Of a stretch of 32,621 nt of DNA, positions 7,930 through 15,036 are shown piece by piece. Origin of the DNA: an uncultured Prevotellaceae bacterium (GTDB lineage: Bacteria > Bacteroidota > Bacteroidia > Bacteroidales > Bacteroidaceae); NCBI GenBank assembly GCA_902769805.1, contig CACXQL010000016.1, positions 1-32,621 of the forward strand. The letters run 5' to 3'. Numbering within the stretch: the stretch's first letter is position 1; the number at the start of each line of letters is the position of its first letter. Made by a program: the position numbers and the translations under genes. Under the pieces are notes generated by a model, which saw only the letters and a list, made by a program, of their open reading frames with translations, did no database searches and was not told the origin of the DNA.

Positions 7930-8010
7930 GCGGACGCTGCTGTTATTAGCAGCGGGCGCTGCTAATATTGACAGCGGGCGGTACCAAAGTCAGCAGCGCT
8001 CGCTGTCGAC
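7923..8010 (-). repeat. 22-bp GC-rich palindromic tandem array, A type (copy 1)
   Basis: On the minus strand, four 22-base units start at 8010, 7988, 7966 and 7944, with the core GCAGCG(C/T)CCGC or GTCGAC...GCTGAC. The unit at 7945-7966 is a perfect hairpin: 9-bp arms (ATTAGCAGC) and a GGGC loop. Flanking GCTGT/ACAGC at 7939-7943 and 7971-7975 extend it. Its counterpart is at 23685-23774. Confidence 0.65.
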
Positions 8011-8025
8011 TTGTTTTTGATGAAT

Positions 8026-8055
8026 AAAACTCAAATAAAATTTGGTTTTCTACTC
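8026..8055 (+). repeat. 30-bp perfect direct repeat, copy 1 (distal promoter half)
   Basis: Bases 8026-8055 are identical to 8102-8131 and are 76 bases apart. Each copy contains the -33 TTTG and the upstream A-tract of a promoter, while the -7 boxes 10 bases beyond each copy lie in different sequence. Confidence 0.95.
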
Positions 8056-8072
8056 GATTTGCACTACCTTTG
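8041..8072 (+). promoter_or_regulatory. Distal flippase promoter
   Basis: TTTG at 8041-8044, a 20-base spacer and TACCTTTG at 8065-8072 match the consensus exactly. The -7 box overlaps the left arm of an inverted repeat (8066-8088), which could be an operator or a transcribed hairpin. Confidence 0.8.
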
Positions 8073-8088
8073 ACCTGCGGTCGAAGGT
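8066..8088. promoter_or_regulatory. Inverted repeat over the distal -7 box (candidate operator)
   Basis: The left arm ACCTTTGACC and right arm GGTCGAAGGT pair at 9 of 10 positions around a 3-base loop. The left arm contains most of the -7 box at 8065-8072. The regulator is unknown. Confidence 0.45.
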
Positions 8089-8101
8089 ACTCACGTTCGA
8101 G

Positions 8102-8131
8102 AAAACTCAAATAAAATTTGGTTTTCTACTC
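8102..8131 (+). repeat. 30-bp perfect direct repeat, copy 2 (proximal promoter half)
   Basis: This is the second copy of 8026-8055. It supplies the -33 element of the promoter next to the flippase gene. Confidence 0.95.
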
Positions 8132-8148
8132 ACTTAATCGTACCTTTG
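8117..8148 (+). promoter_or_regulatory. Proximal flippase promoter
   Basis: TTTG at 8117-8120, a 20-base spacer and TACCTTTG at 8141-8148 match the consensus exactly. The ATG at 8157 lies only 8 bases after the -7 box, which predicts a leaderless or nearly leaderless transcript. Confidence 0.85.
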
Positions 8149-8156
8149 TCCCTCAA

Positions 8157-9629
8157 ATGAGTACAGAGAATCTGAAGGAACGGACGGCAAGAGGGCTCTT
8201 CTGGGGAACGTTGAACAGTGGAGCCACACAAGTATTGAGTGTCGTCATCGGCATTCTGTTGGGACGTATGATAGCTCCTGCGGAATGGGCTCCTATCGGT
8301 ATGATTGCCATCTTCTCCGCTATTGCAGGTAATCTGCAGTCGAGCGGTTTCTCTACGGCTATTGTGAACATGAAGGAACCGACGGCCAACGACTATAATG
8401 CCGTGTTCTGGTTTAATATCCTGGCAAGTGCTTGTATCTATGTCATCCTCTTCTTCGCCGCCCCTTGGATAGCCCTGTTCTTTGAACAGCCCTGTCTGAC
8501 GGACCTGTCGCGTTTCATCTTCCTTGCCTTCTTCATCTCGTCATTCGGTATCTCAACACATGCCTATATGACGAAGAACATGATGAACAGGGAGATCACG
8601 ATCATCAACAGTTGTGCGCTGATATGCTCAGGTATCGTCGCTGTCATCCTTGCCTTCAACGGCTTCTCCTACTGGAGTCTCGCTTGGCAACAGGTAGTGA
8701 ATGCAGCCATCTTGGTCATCGGCCGACTCTGCTATGTTAAATGGAGACCTTCACTGAAGATAGACTTCTCCCCAATCCGTCGTACGTGGAAGTTCGCCAT
8801 GAACATCCTCGTGACGATGGTCATCAATACCATCAATAACAATATCCTGACGTTCATCTTCGGAAAACTGTTTACGAAGACACCACAGGTAGTGGGTAAC
8901 TTCTTCCAGGCTTCCAAATGGAACACGATGGCATACCAACTCGTCAGCGGCAGCATTGAACAGGTGGCACAACCGGTATTGGTGGAGGAACGAGGAACGA
9001 GGAATGAGGAACGAGTATTCCGCAAGATGCTGCGCTTTACAGCCTTCCTTTCATTCCCTGCCATGTTCGGACTGGCATTGGTCGCCAACGAGTTTATCCT
9101 CTCGACCATCGGACCGAAATGGGAGGCGTGTGTACCCATCCTGCGTATCCTCTGTATCGGTGGTGCCTTCATGCCATTCTATTCTCTCTACAAGAATTTG
9201 ATTATCAGTCAGGGACGCAGCGATATCAATATGTGGCTGAATATCTCACAAATCCTATTGCAACTACTGTTGATCTTCCTCACCTATCAGTATGGCATCA
9301 TCACGGTAGTTTGTGCCTATACTATTCTAAACATCATTTGGCTCATTACCTGGCAAGTATATGCGAAACAATTGATTGGCGTACGTCTTTGGGATGTCTG
9401 CAAGGACACCATTCCCTTTGCTCTGATCAGTGCTGCTATCATGGTCGCCATCTGGTTCATCACTGCCAATATCACGAACAGTTATCTGCTGTTGTTCCTG
9501 CGCATCCTCCTTGCCGTCATCCTTTACGCCGCTATCATGCGACTGTTGAAGGTAAAAATGATGGAGGAGTGTATACTATTTATAAAAGGTCTAAGGTCAA
9601 AGGTCAAAGGTCTAAGGTCTAAGGTCTAA
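8157..9629 (+). CDS. Polysaccharide flippase (MOP/PST superfamily, Wzx-like)
   Basis: The protein has 490 residues with about 12-14 helices. It begins LKERTARGLFWGTLNSGATQVLSVVIGILLGRMIAP, the classic opening of PST-type lipopolysaccharide/O-antigen flippases. It would move lipid-linked glycan units across the inner membrane, using products of the two glycosyltransferases that follow. Two 7-bp repeat arrays are translated inside it: 8985-9012 gives an internal EERGTRNEER insertion before VFRKMLRF, and 9588-9671 gives the C-terminal tail IKGLRSKVKGLRSKV and the stop codon. The ATG at 8157 is chosen; a TTG at 8118 lies within the promoter. The next gene starts 47 bases later. Confidence 0.92.
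   Translation: MSTENLKERTARGLFWGTLNSGATQVLSVVIGILLGRMIAPAEWAPIGMIAIFSAIAGNLQSSGFSTAIVNMKEPTANDYNAVFWFNILASACIYVILFFAAPWIALFFEQPCLTDLSRFIFLAFFISSFGISTHAYMTKNMMNREITIINSCALICSGIVAVILAFNGFSYWSLAWQQVVNAAILVIGRLCYVKWRPSLKIDFSPIRRTWKFAMNILVTMVINTINNNILTFIFGKLFTKTPQVVGNFFQASKWNTMAYQLVSGSIEQVAQPVLVEERGTRNEERVFRKMLRFTAFLSFPAMFGLALVANEFILSTIGPKWEACVPILRILCIGGAFMPFYSLYKNLIISQGRSDINMWLNISQILLQLLLIFLTYQYGIITVVCAYTILNIIWLITWQVYAKQLIGVRLWDVCKDTIPFALISAAIMVAIWFITANITNSYLLLFLRILLAVILYAAIMRLLKVKMMEECILFIKGLRSKVKGLRSKV
8985..9012 (+). repeat. Heptamer array H3 (GAGGAAC), 4 units inside the flippase gene
   Basis: The units are GAGGAAC, GAGGAAC, GAGGAAT, GAGGAAC, followed by a partial GAG. They are translated as EERGTRNEER, a charged loop between predicted helices. 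The 28 bases are not a multiple of 3, so copy-number change here would usually shift the frame. Confidence 0.85.
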
Positions 9630-9671
9630 GGTCTAAGGTCTAAAGTCTAAGGTCTAAAGTCTAAGGTCAAA
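9588..9671 (+). repeat. Heptamer array H4 (GGTCTAA/GGTCAAA), 12 units
   Basis: Twelve uninterrupted 7-bp units: eight GGTCTAA/AGTCTAA-like units after an initial GGTCTAA and two GGTCAAA, and a terminal GGTCAAA. The flippase stop TAA (9627-9629) is the end of unit six, and the next gene's ATG (9677) lies five bases after the last unit. Because 7 is prime to 3, TAA occurs in every frame within three GGTCTAA units, so any ribosome entering the array terminates. Confidence 0.95.
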
Positions 9672-9676
9672 ATATA

Positions 9677-10699
9677 ATGAAATATCCTGCAGAAAACGAT
9701 GTCGCCGTATTGCTGATATTCTTCACACGGCAAGAGACGCTTCAGCGTACTTTCGACGCTATCAAGAAGGCACGTCCCTCTCATCTGCTACTTTATCAGG
9801 ACGGTCCAAGAAACCCTGAAGAGGCACAGAAGATTGAGGCAGCCAAACAGATTGTTGCTGACGAGGCAATCGACTGGGAATGTGAGGTACATCGCAACTA
9901 TCATACGGAAAACGCTGGTGCATGGGCTTCCAACTACCAAGCACAGCGATGGGCTTTCTCGTTGTATGACAAATGTATCGTCATCGAAGATGATTCCACC
10001 CCAGCCGTCTCGTTTATCCGTTTCTGTAAGGAGATGCTTGACCGTTATGAGCATGACGAGCGCATCACGATGATTGCTGGCTATAACCATGAAGAAAAGA
10101 CCGAGGCACCTTACGACTATCTGTTTACGTCCGTCTTCAGCATCTGGGGATGGGCTTCATGGGGCAGGGTTGTTAACCAGTGGGACGAACAATATAAGGT
10201 CGTCGATCATGCGTTCGACATGCATCAGTTGGAGGCATACGTCAAAGCATGCGGTGAACGGGAAGAGATGGTAAAAAAACTGCGCAAGCACAAAGAGGCT
10301 GGCAATCCCATCTACGAGACTATCTATTGGTCTTATAATATGCTGCATTCCGGACTTACCATCGTACCCACCCGTAATATGATTCAGAATACTGCCGTTT
10401 CCGAAGAGTCTGCTCATTTCCAGAGTGCGATGAAGACTCTACCCAAAAGGATGCAGCAACTATTAACGATGCCTTCCTATGAGATGGAGTTTCCACTAAG
10501 GCATCCACAGTATGTTATTGAGAATGTAGAATACAAACAGCATGTCTACCGCATCATGGCCTGGGGGCATCCCTGGATTAAGATCGGCAGGAGCATAGAG
10601 GAACTATGGCGCAACCTCCGATACGGTAACTTCAAAGCTATCTGGAACGCCATCGTCTTCCGAGTAAAAAAGAATACAGGACATATTAACTACCAATAG
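9677..10699 (+). CDS. Glycosyltransferase, GT-A-like fold (HlpA-like family)
   Basis: This 340-residue soluble protein resembles the Bacteroidetes proteins often labelled HlpA/hemolysin-like, which are related to GNT-I-type glycosyltransferases rather than toxins. Supporting motifs are an N-terminal beta strand VAVLLIFFTRQE, the YQDGPRN turn, a DXD-like metal site CIVIEDDSTPAVSFIRF at about 96-112, and FSIWGWASWGR with Trp-rich acceptor-site residues. It probably adds a sugar to a surface glycan in the cytoplasm before export by the flippase upstream. Its start is five bases after a heptamer array. Donor and acceptor are unknown. Confidence 0.75.
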   Translation: MKYPAENDVAVLLIFFTRQETLQRTFDAIKKARPSHLLLYQDGPRNPEEAQKIEAAKQIVADEAIDWECEVHRNYHTENAGAWASNYQAQRWAFSLYDKCIVIEDDSTPAVSFIRFCKEMLDRYEHDERITMIAGYNHEEKTEAPYDYLFTSVFSIWGWASWGRVVNQWDEQYKVVDHAFDMHQLEAYVKACGEREEMVKKLRKHKEAGNPIYETIYWSYNMLHSGLTIVPTRNMIQNTAVSEESAHFQSAMKTLPKRMQQLLTMPSYEMEFPLRHPQYVIENVEYKQHVYRIMAWGHPWIKIGRSIEELWRNLRYGNFKAIWNAIVFRVKKNTGHINYQ

Positions 10700-10701
10700 T
10701 C

Positions 10702-11622
10702 ATGGAGATATCTGTCATCATACCCGTCTATAACAAAACGACGTATATTGGAAGATGCCTGAAAAGCATCTTCTTACAGGACTTTCCGTCGTTTGAGGTC
10801 ATTGCCGTAGATGACGGCAGTACGGATGCATCAGGAAAGATATGTGACCAATGGGCAGAAACGGAGCCTCGCCTGCATGTGTACCATATCCCCAATGGGG
10901 GGGTAACGGCAGCACGGCGTTATGGGTTGGAACACTCACAAGGCAGATACGTGATGTTTGTTGATGCTGACGATCGATTGATGAAGGGAGCCTTGCAACG
11001 GATGTATGACATCATCCAAGAGACGGATGCCGACGAGGTAATTAGTTCCTATGACGATCAATATGGAGTTCGCCACGACTCAGGCTGGCGCGGTTGGACA
11101 GAAACAGAGCCTTTGGTGCGTGACCTCCTTGCCACACGTAACTCTTTCTGTGTACTCTGGGGTATTATCTTTAAGCGAGAATTATTAGACGGTTGTCTGG
11201 ATGCCCCTCGTGAGATCGTAGAACGGGAAGACTCCCTCATGCAGATCAAATGTCTTATGAAGCAGCCAAAGGTTTTCTTCATTGAGGAGCCTGCCTATCT
11301 CCATTATGAGGATATGCCCAATGACCGTATAGAGAATCTGGAAATGATACGTATCTACGACGAAGAGTTGCGGAAGACGCTGCAGCCCCAATGGGAGCGA
11401 TATCGCTCTGCCTTCGTAGGACATCAGATTAAGGTATATGAGAAATTCATCGACAAGAGACAGTTCCATGTCCTTGATGCCTATTACCGTCCCTTGCGGA
11501 AACAGTTAGACAAATCGATTCCCTTTGCAGATCGCCTGGCACTCCTGTTACCCCCTCGTATCAGTTACTTCTTCGTACATTATTATAAATTAATCAGGAA
11601 GCACCACCTAAGAGGTAACTGA
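10702..11622 (+). CDS. Glycosyltransferase family 2
   Basis: The protein has 306 residues with a complete GT2 N-terminal catalytic domain: SVIIPVYNKTTYIGRCLKSI, the nucleotide-sugar site VIAVDDGSTDASG, NGGVTAARRYGLEHSQGRYVMFVDADDRL with the DXD-type DADD, and a later EREDSLMQIK acid/base segment. It would transfer a sugar to a lipid-linked glycan at the cytoplasmic face. It begins two bases after the previous gene, so the two are translated together behind the flippase. Its last 29 bases overlap the 3' end of the convergent membrane protein gene. Confidence 0.93.
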   Translation: MEISVIIPVYNKTTYIGRCLKSIFLQDFPSFEVIAVDDGSTDASGKICDQWAETEPRLHVYHIPNGGVTAARRYGLEHSQGRYVMFVDADDRLMKGALQRMYDIIQETDADEVISSYDDQYGVRHDSGWRGWTETEPLVRDLLATRNSFCVLWGIIFKRELLDGCLDAPREIVEREDSLMQIKCLMKQPKVFFIEEPAYLHYEDMPNDRIENLEMIRIYDEELRKTLQPQWERYRSAFVGHQIKVYEKFIDKRQFHVLDAYYRPLRKQLDKSIPFADRLALLLPPRISYFFVHYYKLIRKHHLRGN

Positions 11623-13057
11623 CCAACAGACTGCCATTATACAACCAAAGGAATGCCGTGAGGACAACAAGTAGGATTCTGAGGATTGAGAATTGAAAAT
11701 TGAGAATTGAAAATTGAAGATGGGTGATGGAGGATCGGAGCAGGTAGGCAATACTTATCGGCATCACGAAAGCCCAATGGGATGCCATGATATATACCTC
11801 ATTCAAGCCAAAGCCCAGTCCCAGGTGAATAACCATATCGAAGACAAAGCCTGCAAATGAAAGCCACAGGAAACGACTCTTACGTCCAAACCATAAACCT
11901 GCAAGGAAGAGGATGACCAGAACAGCCTCTACCACGTAACAGATCCACCAACGGTACACTACAATCAAAGGACGGTTGCGTAAGGTATCACCCAACAATT
12001 CATCCTGATGAAGCATGATGGACTCACCAAAGAGGTTCTCCACCATAGAGTCCCAACGCGAGGTAGTGATATCCGTCCAACGCAAGAAGATACTCCTGCC
12101 CTTGATAGGCATTCCCCTATGCATACTGTTCCATCGCGCCTCAGCCTCCCTTTTCTGCTGCAGACGGTACATCTTTGTAAATGCCGTCTGTCGCTCCTCG
12201 GGATTCGTGATAGAGGTCGTATCCATAAACGTCTTATAGGCATGCTCCTTGGCTATCGCGTTCTTCTTTACCATTTCTCTCTGTTGCGCTTTCTCCTTAG
12301 GTTGTATGTAGGTATGATACTCCCAGTTGGCAAAGCCCCACATCAGCGCGACAGGCAAGATAACAGCAAATAGAAGGTATTTCGGACGAAAGAAGCGTTT
12401 ACCGTTGGTAAACAAAGCGTCGAGATATATCTTCACGCCATTGCTCAAGGTGACACCTGCCGTGATGACAAAGAAGAGGACCGTCTGAAGAATCGTCCAT
12501 TCTTTGTCTTTCTGCATATAACTGCCCGACAGGTAGAGTGCCATAAGTAAGAGACACATCGATACCGTGAAATGATCGGGTACAATACTTGCCACCATGA
12601 TATGAGCAAAGCCATAGAACAGGAAGGTAAGGATGATAGCGTCCTTCCGTAACAGTCCGATGATCTCTTGGAAGATACGATAGAGGAATATAACGGAATA
12701 GACATTACATACCAACAGGATTCCTGCCAACAAGAACTGCACAAGATTGTAACCTGTCAAGGCAATCAGTCCGTTATTCAGCAAGAAGAGAGGATAGACA
12801 AAGAAGGCGAGTAACGGATGACGGAATACCTGATAGGTGATATCCCAATGGGTGACGACAGCATAGGTGATGGGGTCGTAGCCTGATACATGAAACTGAC
12901 TATAGAACACACCGCCATTCTCAATTGACTCCTTCAGGAATGAATCGGAAAAACACCAGATACAGCACGCATGAAGGAAGAGGCTGATGAGTACGAAAAC
13001 AATGACAAGTCCCTTTTCTTCCTTTCTGATGCGCAGAAAACCAAACATCTTCTTCAT
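11594..13057 (-). CDS. Multi-spanning membrane protein (GT-C-like; resembles DUF6080 proteins), paralogue 1
   Basis: The protein has 487 residues, with about 10 predicted helices around one long soluble loop (about 250-350, rich in Lys/Arg). It aligns along its length with the next gene upstream (13070-14455). Shared blocks include FHVSGYDPITYAVVTHWDITYQVFRHPLLAF, ITAGVTLSNGVK, LRWTDITTSRWDSMVENLFGESIMLH and GLGFGLNEVYIMASHWAF. I recall similar Bacteroidetes proteins as DUF6080. The topology suggests a GT-C-type transferase or polymerase using lipid-linked sugars, but no catalytic residue is proven. A translated heptamer array (11686-11720) encodes LQFSILNFQFSIL before the last helix. It is the last gene of the long minus-strand cluster. 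Confidence 0.72.
   Translation of the reverse strand: MKKMFGFLRIRKEEKGLVIVFVLISLFLHACCIWCFSDSFLKESIENGGVFYSQFHVSGYDPITYAVVTHWDITYQVFRHPLLAFFVYPLFLLNNGLIALTGYNLVQFLLAGILLVCNVYSVIFLYRIFQEIIGLLRKDAIILTFLFYGFAHIMVASIVPDHFTVSMCLLLMALYLSGSYMQKDKEWTILQTVLFFVITAGVTLSNGVKIYLDALFTNGKRFFRPKYLLFAVILPVALMWGFANWEYHTYIQPKEKAQQREMVKKNAIAKEHAYKTFMDTTSITNPEERQTAFTKMYRLQQKREAEARWNSMHRGMPIKGRSIFLRWTDITTSRWDSMVENLFGESIMLHQDELLGDTLRNRPLIVVYRWWICYVVEAVLVILFLAGLWFGRKSRFLWLSFAGFVFDMVIHLGLGFGLNEVYIMASHWAFVMPISIAYLLRSSITHLQFSILNFQFSILRILLVVLTAFLWLYNGSLLVSYLLGGAS
11686..11720 (-). repeat. Heptamer array H5 (TTGARAA), 5 units inside a gene
   Basis: Plus-strand units are TTGAGAA, TTGAAAA, TTGAGAA, TTGAAAA, TTGAAGA. The minus-strand translation is FSILNFQFSIL, leading into the last predicted membrane helix of paralogue 1. 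Confidence 0.88.
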
Positions 13058-13069
13058 ACCTTCTATCTT

Positions 13070-14455
13070 TTAGTCAAACCAAAAAGCAATAGAGACAGGG
13101 GGGTGTTGCGACCACTCCACTATCAATACGACATTATGTATCAGTAAATAGACTGTCAAGAGGGCGATGAGTGTTCTAAGGCTGTTAGCGATTAGCCTTT
13201 GGCGATTAGCTGTTGGCTTTTGGCAATTGGCTCTTAGCAAGTAGGCAAAAGCGATGGGGAAGATATATATCCAGTGTGCAGACATGATATATATCTCGTT
13301 GATGGCAAACCCCAAACCTATATGCATCAAGGTGTCGGGAAGAATACCCAACAGGCACATCCACAATAGTCGTTCACGAAAACCGCAACAGATACCTGCA
13401 AGCAATAATAGTACTAACAGAACCTCAACTACATAGTTCCACGGATGATGATACGACAACAAGACTGGACGTTCACTATTCAAGACATCATCCAATACAT
13501 AGTCCTCATGCAACAGGAGGGACTCTCCGAAAACATTCTCTTTCAATGTCTCCCAACGGGAAGTCGTCTTATCTGTCCATTTGAGGATACTGCCCTTTCC
13601 AAAGGGCTTCCCCTTGTGGATTACCCATGGTGCATGCTTATATCGCTCATGATCCTCCCGTGCTTTCTTAATCATCTCCGCCTTGTGTTCCTGAAAGTAT
13701 CTCTTCTCAGCTTGCTCTTTGGGGTAGACATACACACGTTCCTCCCACAACCCCAAGCCAACAGCCAATAGCCAACAGCCAATAGCAATCATAAAATACT
13801 TCCAATGGAAGAAGCCCTTGCCACGTGCTATCAACTCAGCTGCAAGCACCTTGGCACCATTCGTCAAGGTTACACCAGCGGTGAGGAGTATCAACAAAGC
13901 AGACTTCCACGTCTCCAATACCCGTCCGTCCTTCGATGCCTTTCCTATCAGATAGACAGACCATAATATCAGAAACAGGGAGATGCCGAAATGGTCGGTA
14001 GCGATATAAGTCACCAAGACATAGGCGAGACTAAAGAAGAATACTGTCAACAAGGTAGCGTCCCATTTTCCTAAGCCTATCAACTCATGCAGGATGCGAT
14101 AGAGAATGACGGTAGTACAAAAACCAAAGAAAAGGATAATAGCGGCAGCAATATACAAGGCGCCATTGATGCCCAACAGGGATATCAGAATCTGATTCAG
14201 CCCATAAGGCAACCACATAAGATATGGCAGCAACGGATGACGCAGCACATCGTATTTCATTCCCCACTCCGTCAGGACAGAATAGGTTGTGGCATCAAAA
14301 CCCGACACGTGGTAGTTATATGATAACAGCTTGCTGTAATCATCACAGACTACCGAGAAGAGTGCATCATATTTGGCTATCAGCAATCCGTTCAAAATCA
14401 CCAACAGCAACAGGACCACCAGTCCTAATATCCATTCCTCACGTCTCAGTCTCAT
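13070..14455 (-). CDS. Multi-spanning membrane protein (GT-C-like; resembles DUF6080 proteins), paralogue 2
   Basis: This 461-residue tandem paralogue of 11594-13057 keeps the same blocks (YHVSGFDATTYSVLTEWGMKYDVLRHPLLPY, LTAGVTLTNGAKV, LKWTDKTTSRWETLKENVFGESLLLHEDYVL, GLGFAINEIYIMSAHW). Conserved Asp/Glu/His residues in the first external loop and the GESxxLHxD segment are the best active-site candidates. Two heptamer arrays are translated: 13756-13790 contributes the membrane segment IAIGCWLLAVGLGLW, and 13182-13244 contributes the polar NCQKPTANRQRLIANSLR stretch between C-terminal helices. Its ATG overlaps the HAD gene's stop by one base (TGATG). Function is inferred only as envelope glycan synthesis, from context. 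Confidence 0.72.
   Translation of the reverse strand: MRLRREEWILGLVVLLLLVILNGLLIAKYDALFSVVCDDYSKLLSYNYHVSGFDATTYSVLTEWGMKYDVLRHPLLPYLMWLPYGLNQILISLLGINGALYIAAAIILFFGFCTTVILYRILHELIGLGKWDATLLTVFFFSLAYVLVTYIATDHFGISLFLILWSVYLIGKASKDGRVLETWKSALLILLTAGVTLTNGAKVLAAELIARGKGFFHWKYFMIAIGCWLLAVGLGLWEERVYVYPKEQAEKRYFQEHKAEMIKKAREDHERYKHAPWVIHKGKPFGKGSILKWTDKTTSRWETLKENVFGESLLLHEDYVLDDVLNSERPVLLSYHHPWNYVVEVLLVLLLLAGICCGFRERLLWMCLLGILPDTLMHIGLGFAINEIYIMSAHWIYIFPIAFAYLLRANCQKPTANRQRLIANSLRTLIALLTVYLLIHNVVLIVEWSQHPPVSIAFWFD
13182..13244 (-). repeat. Heptamer array H6 (degenerate CTRTTAG/CTNTTGG), 9 units inside a gene
   Basis: Nine 7-bp units on the plus strand include CTGTTAG, CGATTAG, CCTTTGG, CGATTAG, CTGTTGG, CTTTTGG, CAATTGG and CTCTTAG. 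On the sense strand this is the AGCCAAC family. It is translated as a polar CQKPTANRQRLIAN segment. Confidence 0.82.
13756..13790 (-). repeat. Heptamer array H7 (AGCCAAC/AGCCAAT), 5 units inside a gene
   Basis: Plus-strand units are AGCCAAC, AGCCAAT, AGCCAAC, AGCCAAT, AGCAATC. Read from the minus strand as TTGGCTG repeats they encode the hydrophobic IAIGCWLLAVG part of a membrane helix of paralogue 2. Confidence 0.9.
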
Positions 14456-15036
14456 CAGCGGAAAGGTTTATAATGCGCCTCGTCAGCAAAGGCAAGCAGT
14501 TCTCGGTCCCCATTGCTGTCACCATAGGCAGTCAGATGATACTCCTCACGATGGGGATACAGTTCCTTGATACGGTTCACTTTCTCCTGTCCGTAGCAGT
14601 TCTTCGTTAGGAAACGACCTGTCAGCCGTCCATCCTCCACCTCTATCTGTGTCCCCAATACTTTCACGTATGGAAAGAACGGCTGTACCCAGTTGTCAAT
14701 AGATGCACTGACTATCAGTACTTCGGCTCCTGTAGCCTGTGCTTCTTTCAAGGTCTTCAACCCCTCTGGACGCAAAAGATGATGGTTTTTCTTTGCAAAA
14801 TGACAACACAAGGAATTAAAAGTCTCCAACGGCATCCCCTTAAAGAAATAGGAGAACACTTTTTGTTTTGCCTGATAGTTGGGATAGAGCCTCATCTTCA
14901 TCATGATGATAAGTGGCAAACGATACAGGAAACCTCTTATAAAAGCATCAATGCCCTTGGCATGAAGGATAAACATGAGCAAGGTATCCCGGGTTGTCAG
15001 TGTCCCGTCAAAGTCAAAGGCTACAATCTTCTTCAT
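14455..15036 (-). CDS. HAD-superfamily (subfamily IB) phosphatase
   Basis: At 193 residues, all HAD motifs are present: motif I FDFDGTLTTRDT with nucleophile D8 and acid/base D10, motif II VSAS with S110, motif III K152, and motif IV GDSNGDRE with D173/D177. The helical cap after motif I is typical of the phosphoserine-phosphatase-like IB group. It removes a phosphate from a small metabolite or lipid-linked intermediate. Overlaps on both sides (4 bases with the upstream acyltransferase, 1 base with the downstream membrane protein) tie it to envelope glycan or lipid modification. The substrate cannot be read from sequence. Confidence 0.9.
   Translation of the reverse strand: MKKIVAFDFDGTLTTRDTLLMFILHAKGIDAFIRGFLYRLPLIIMMKMRLYPNYQAKQKVFSYFFKGMPLETFNSLCCHFAKKNHHLLRPEGLKTLKEAQATGAEVLIVSASIDNWVQPFFPYVKVLGTQIEVEDGRLTGRFLTKNCYGQEKVNRIKELYPHREEYHLTAYGDSNGDRELLAFADEAHYKPFR

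Noticed and set aside
7945-7966. An intrinsic terminator for the nhaC/flippase region
   Set aside because: The hairpin lies between divergent promoters, not after a gene, has no U-tract, and is one unit of a repeated array.
9677-10699. A haemolysin
   Set aside because: The HlpA-like label is historical; the visible DXD-type site and the neighbouring flippase and GT2 genes point to a glycosyltransferase.
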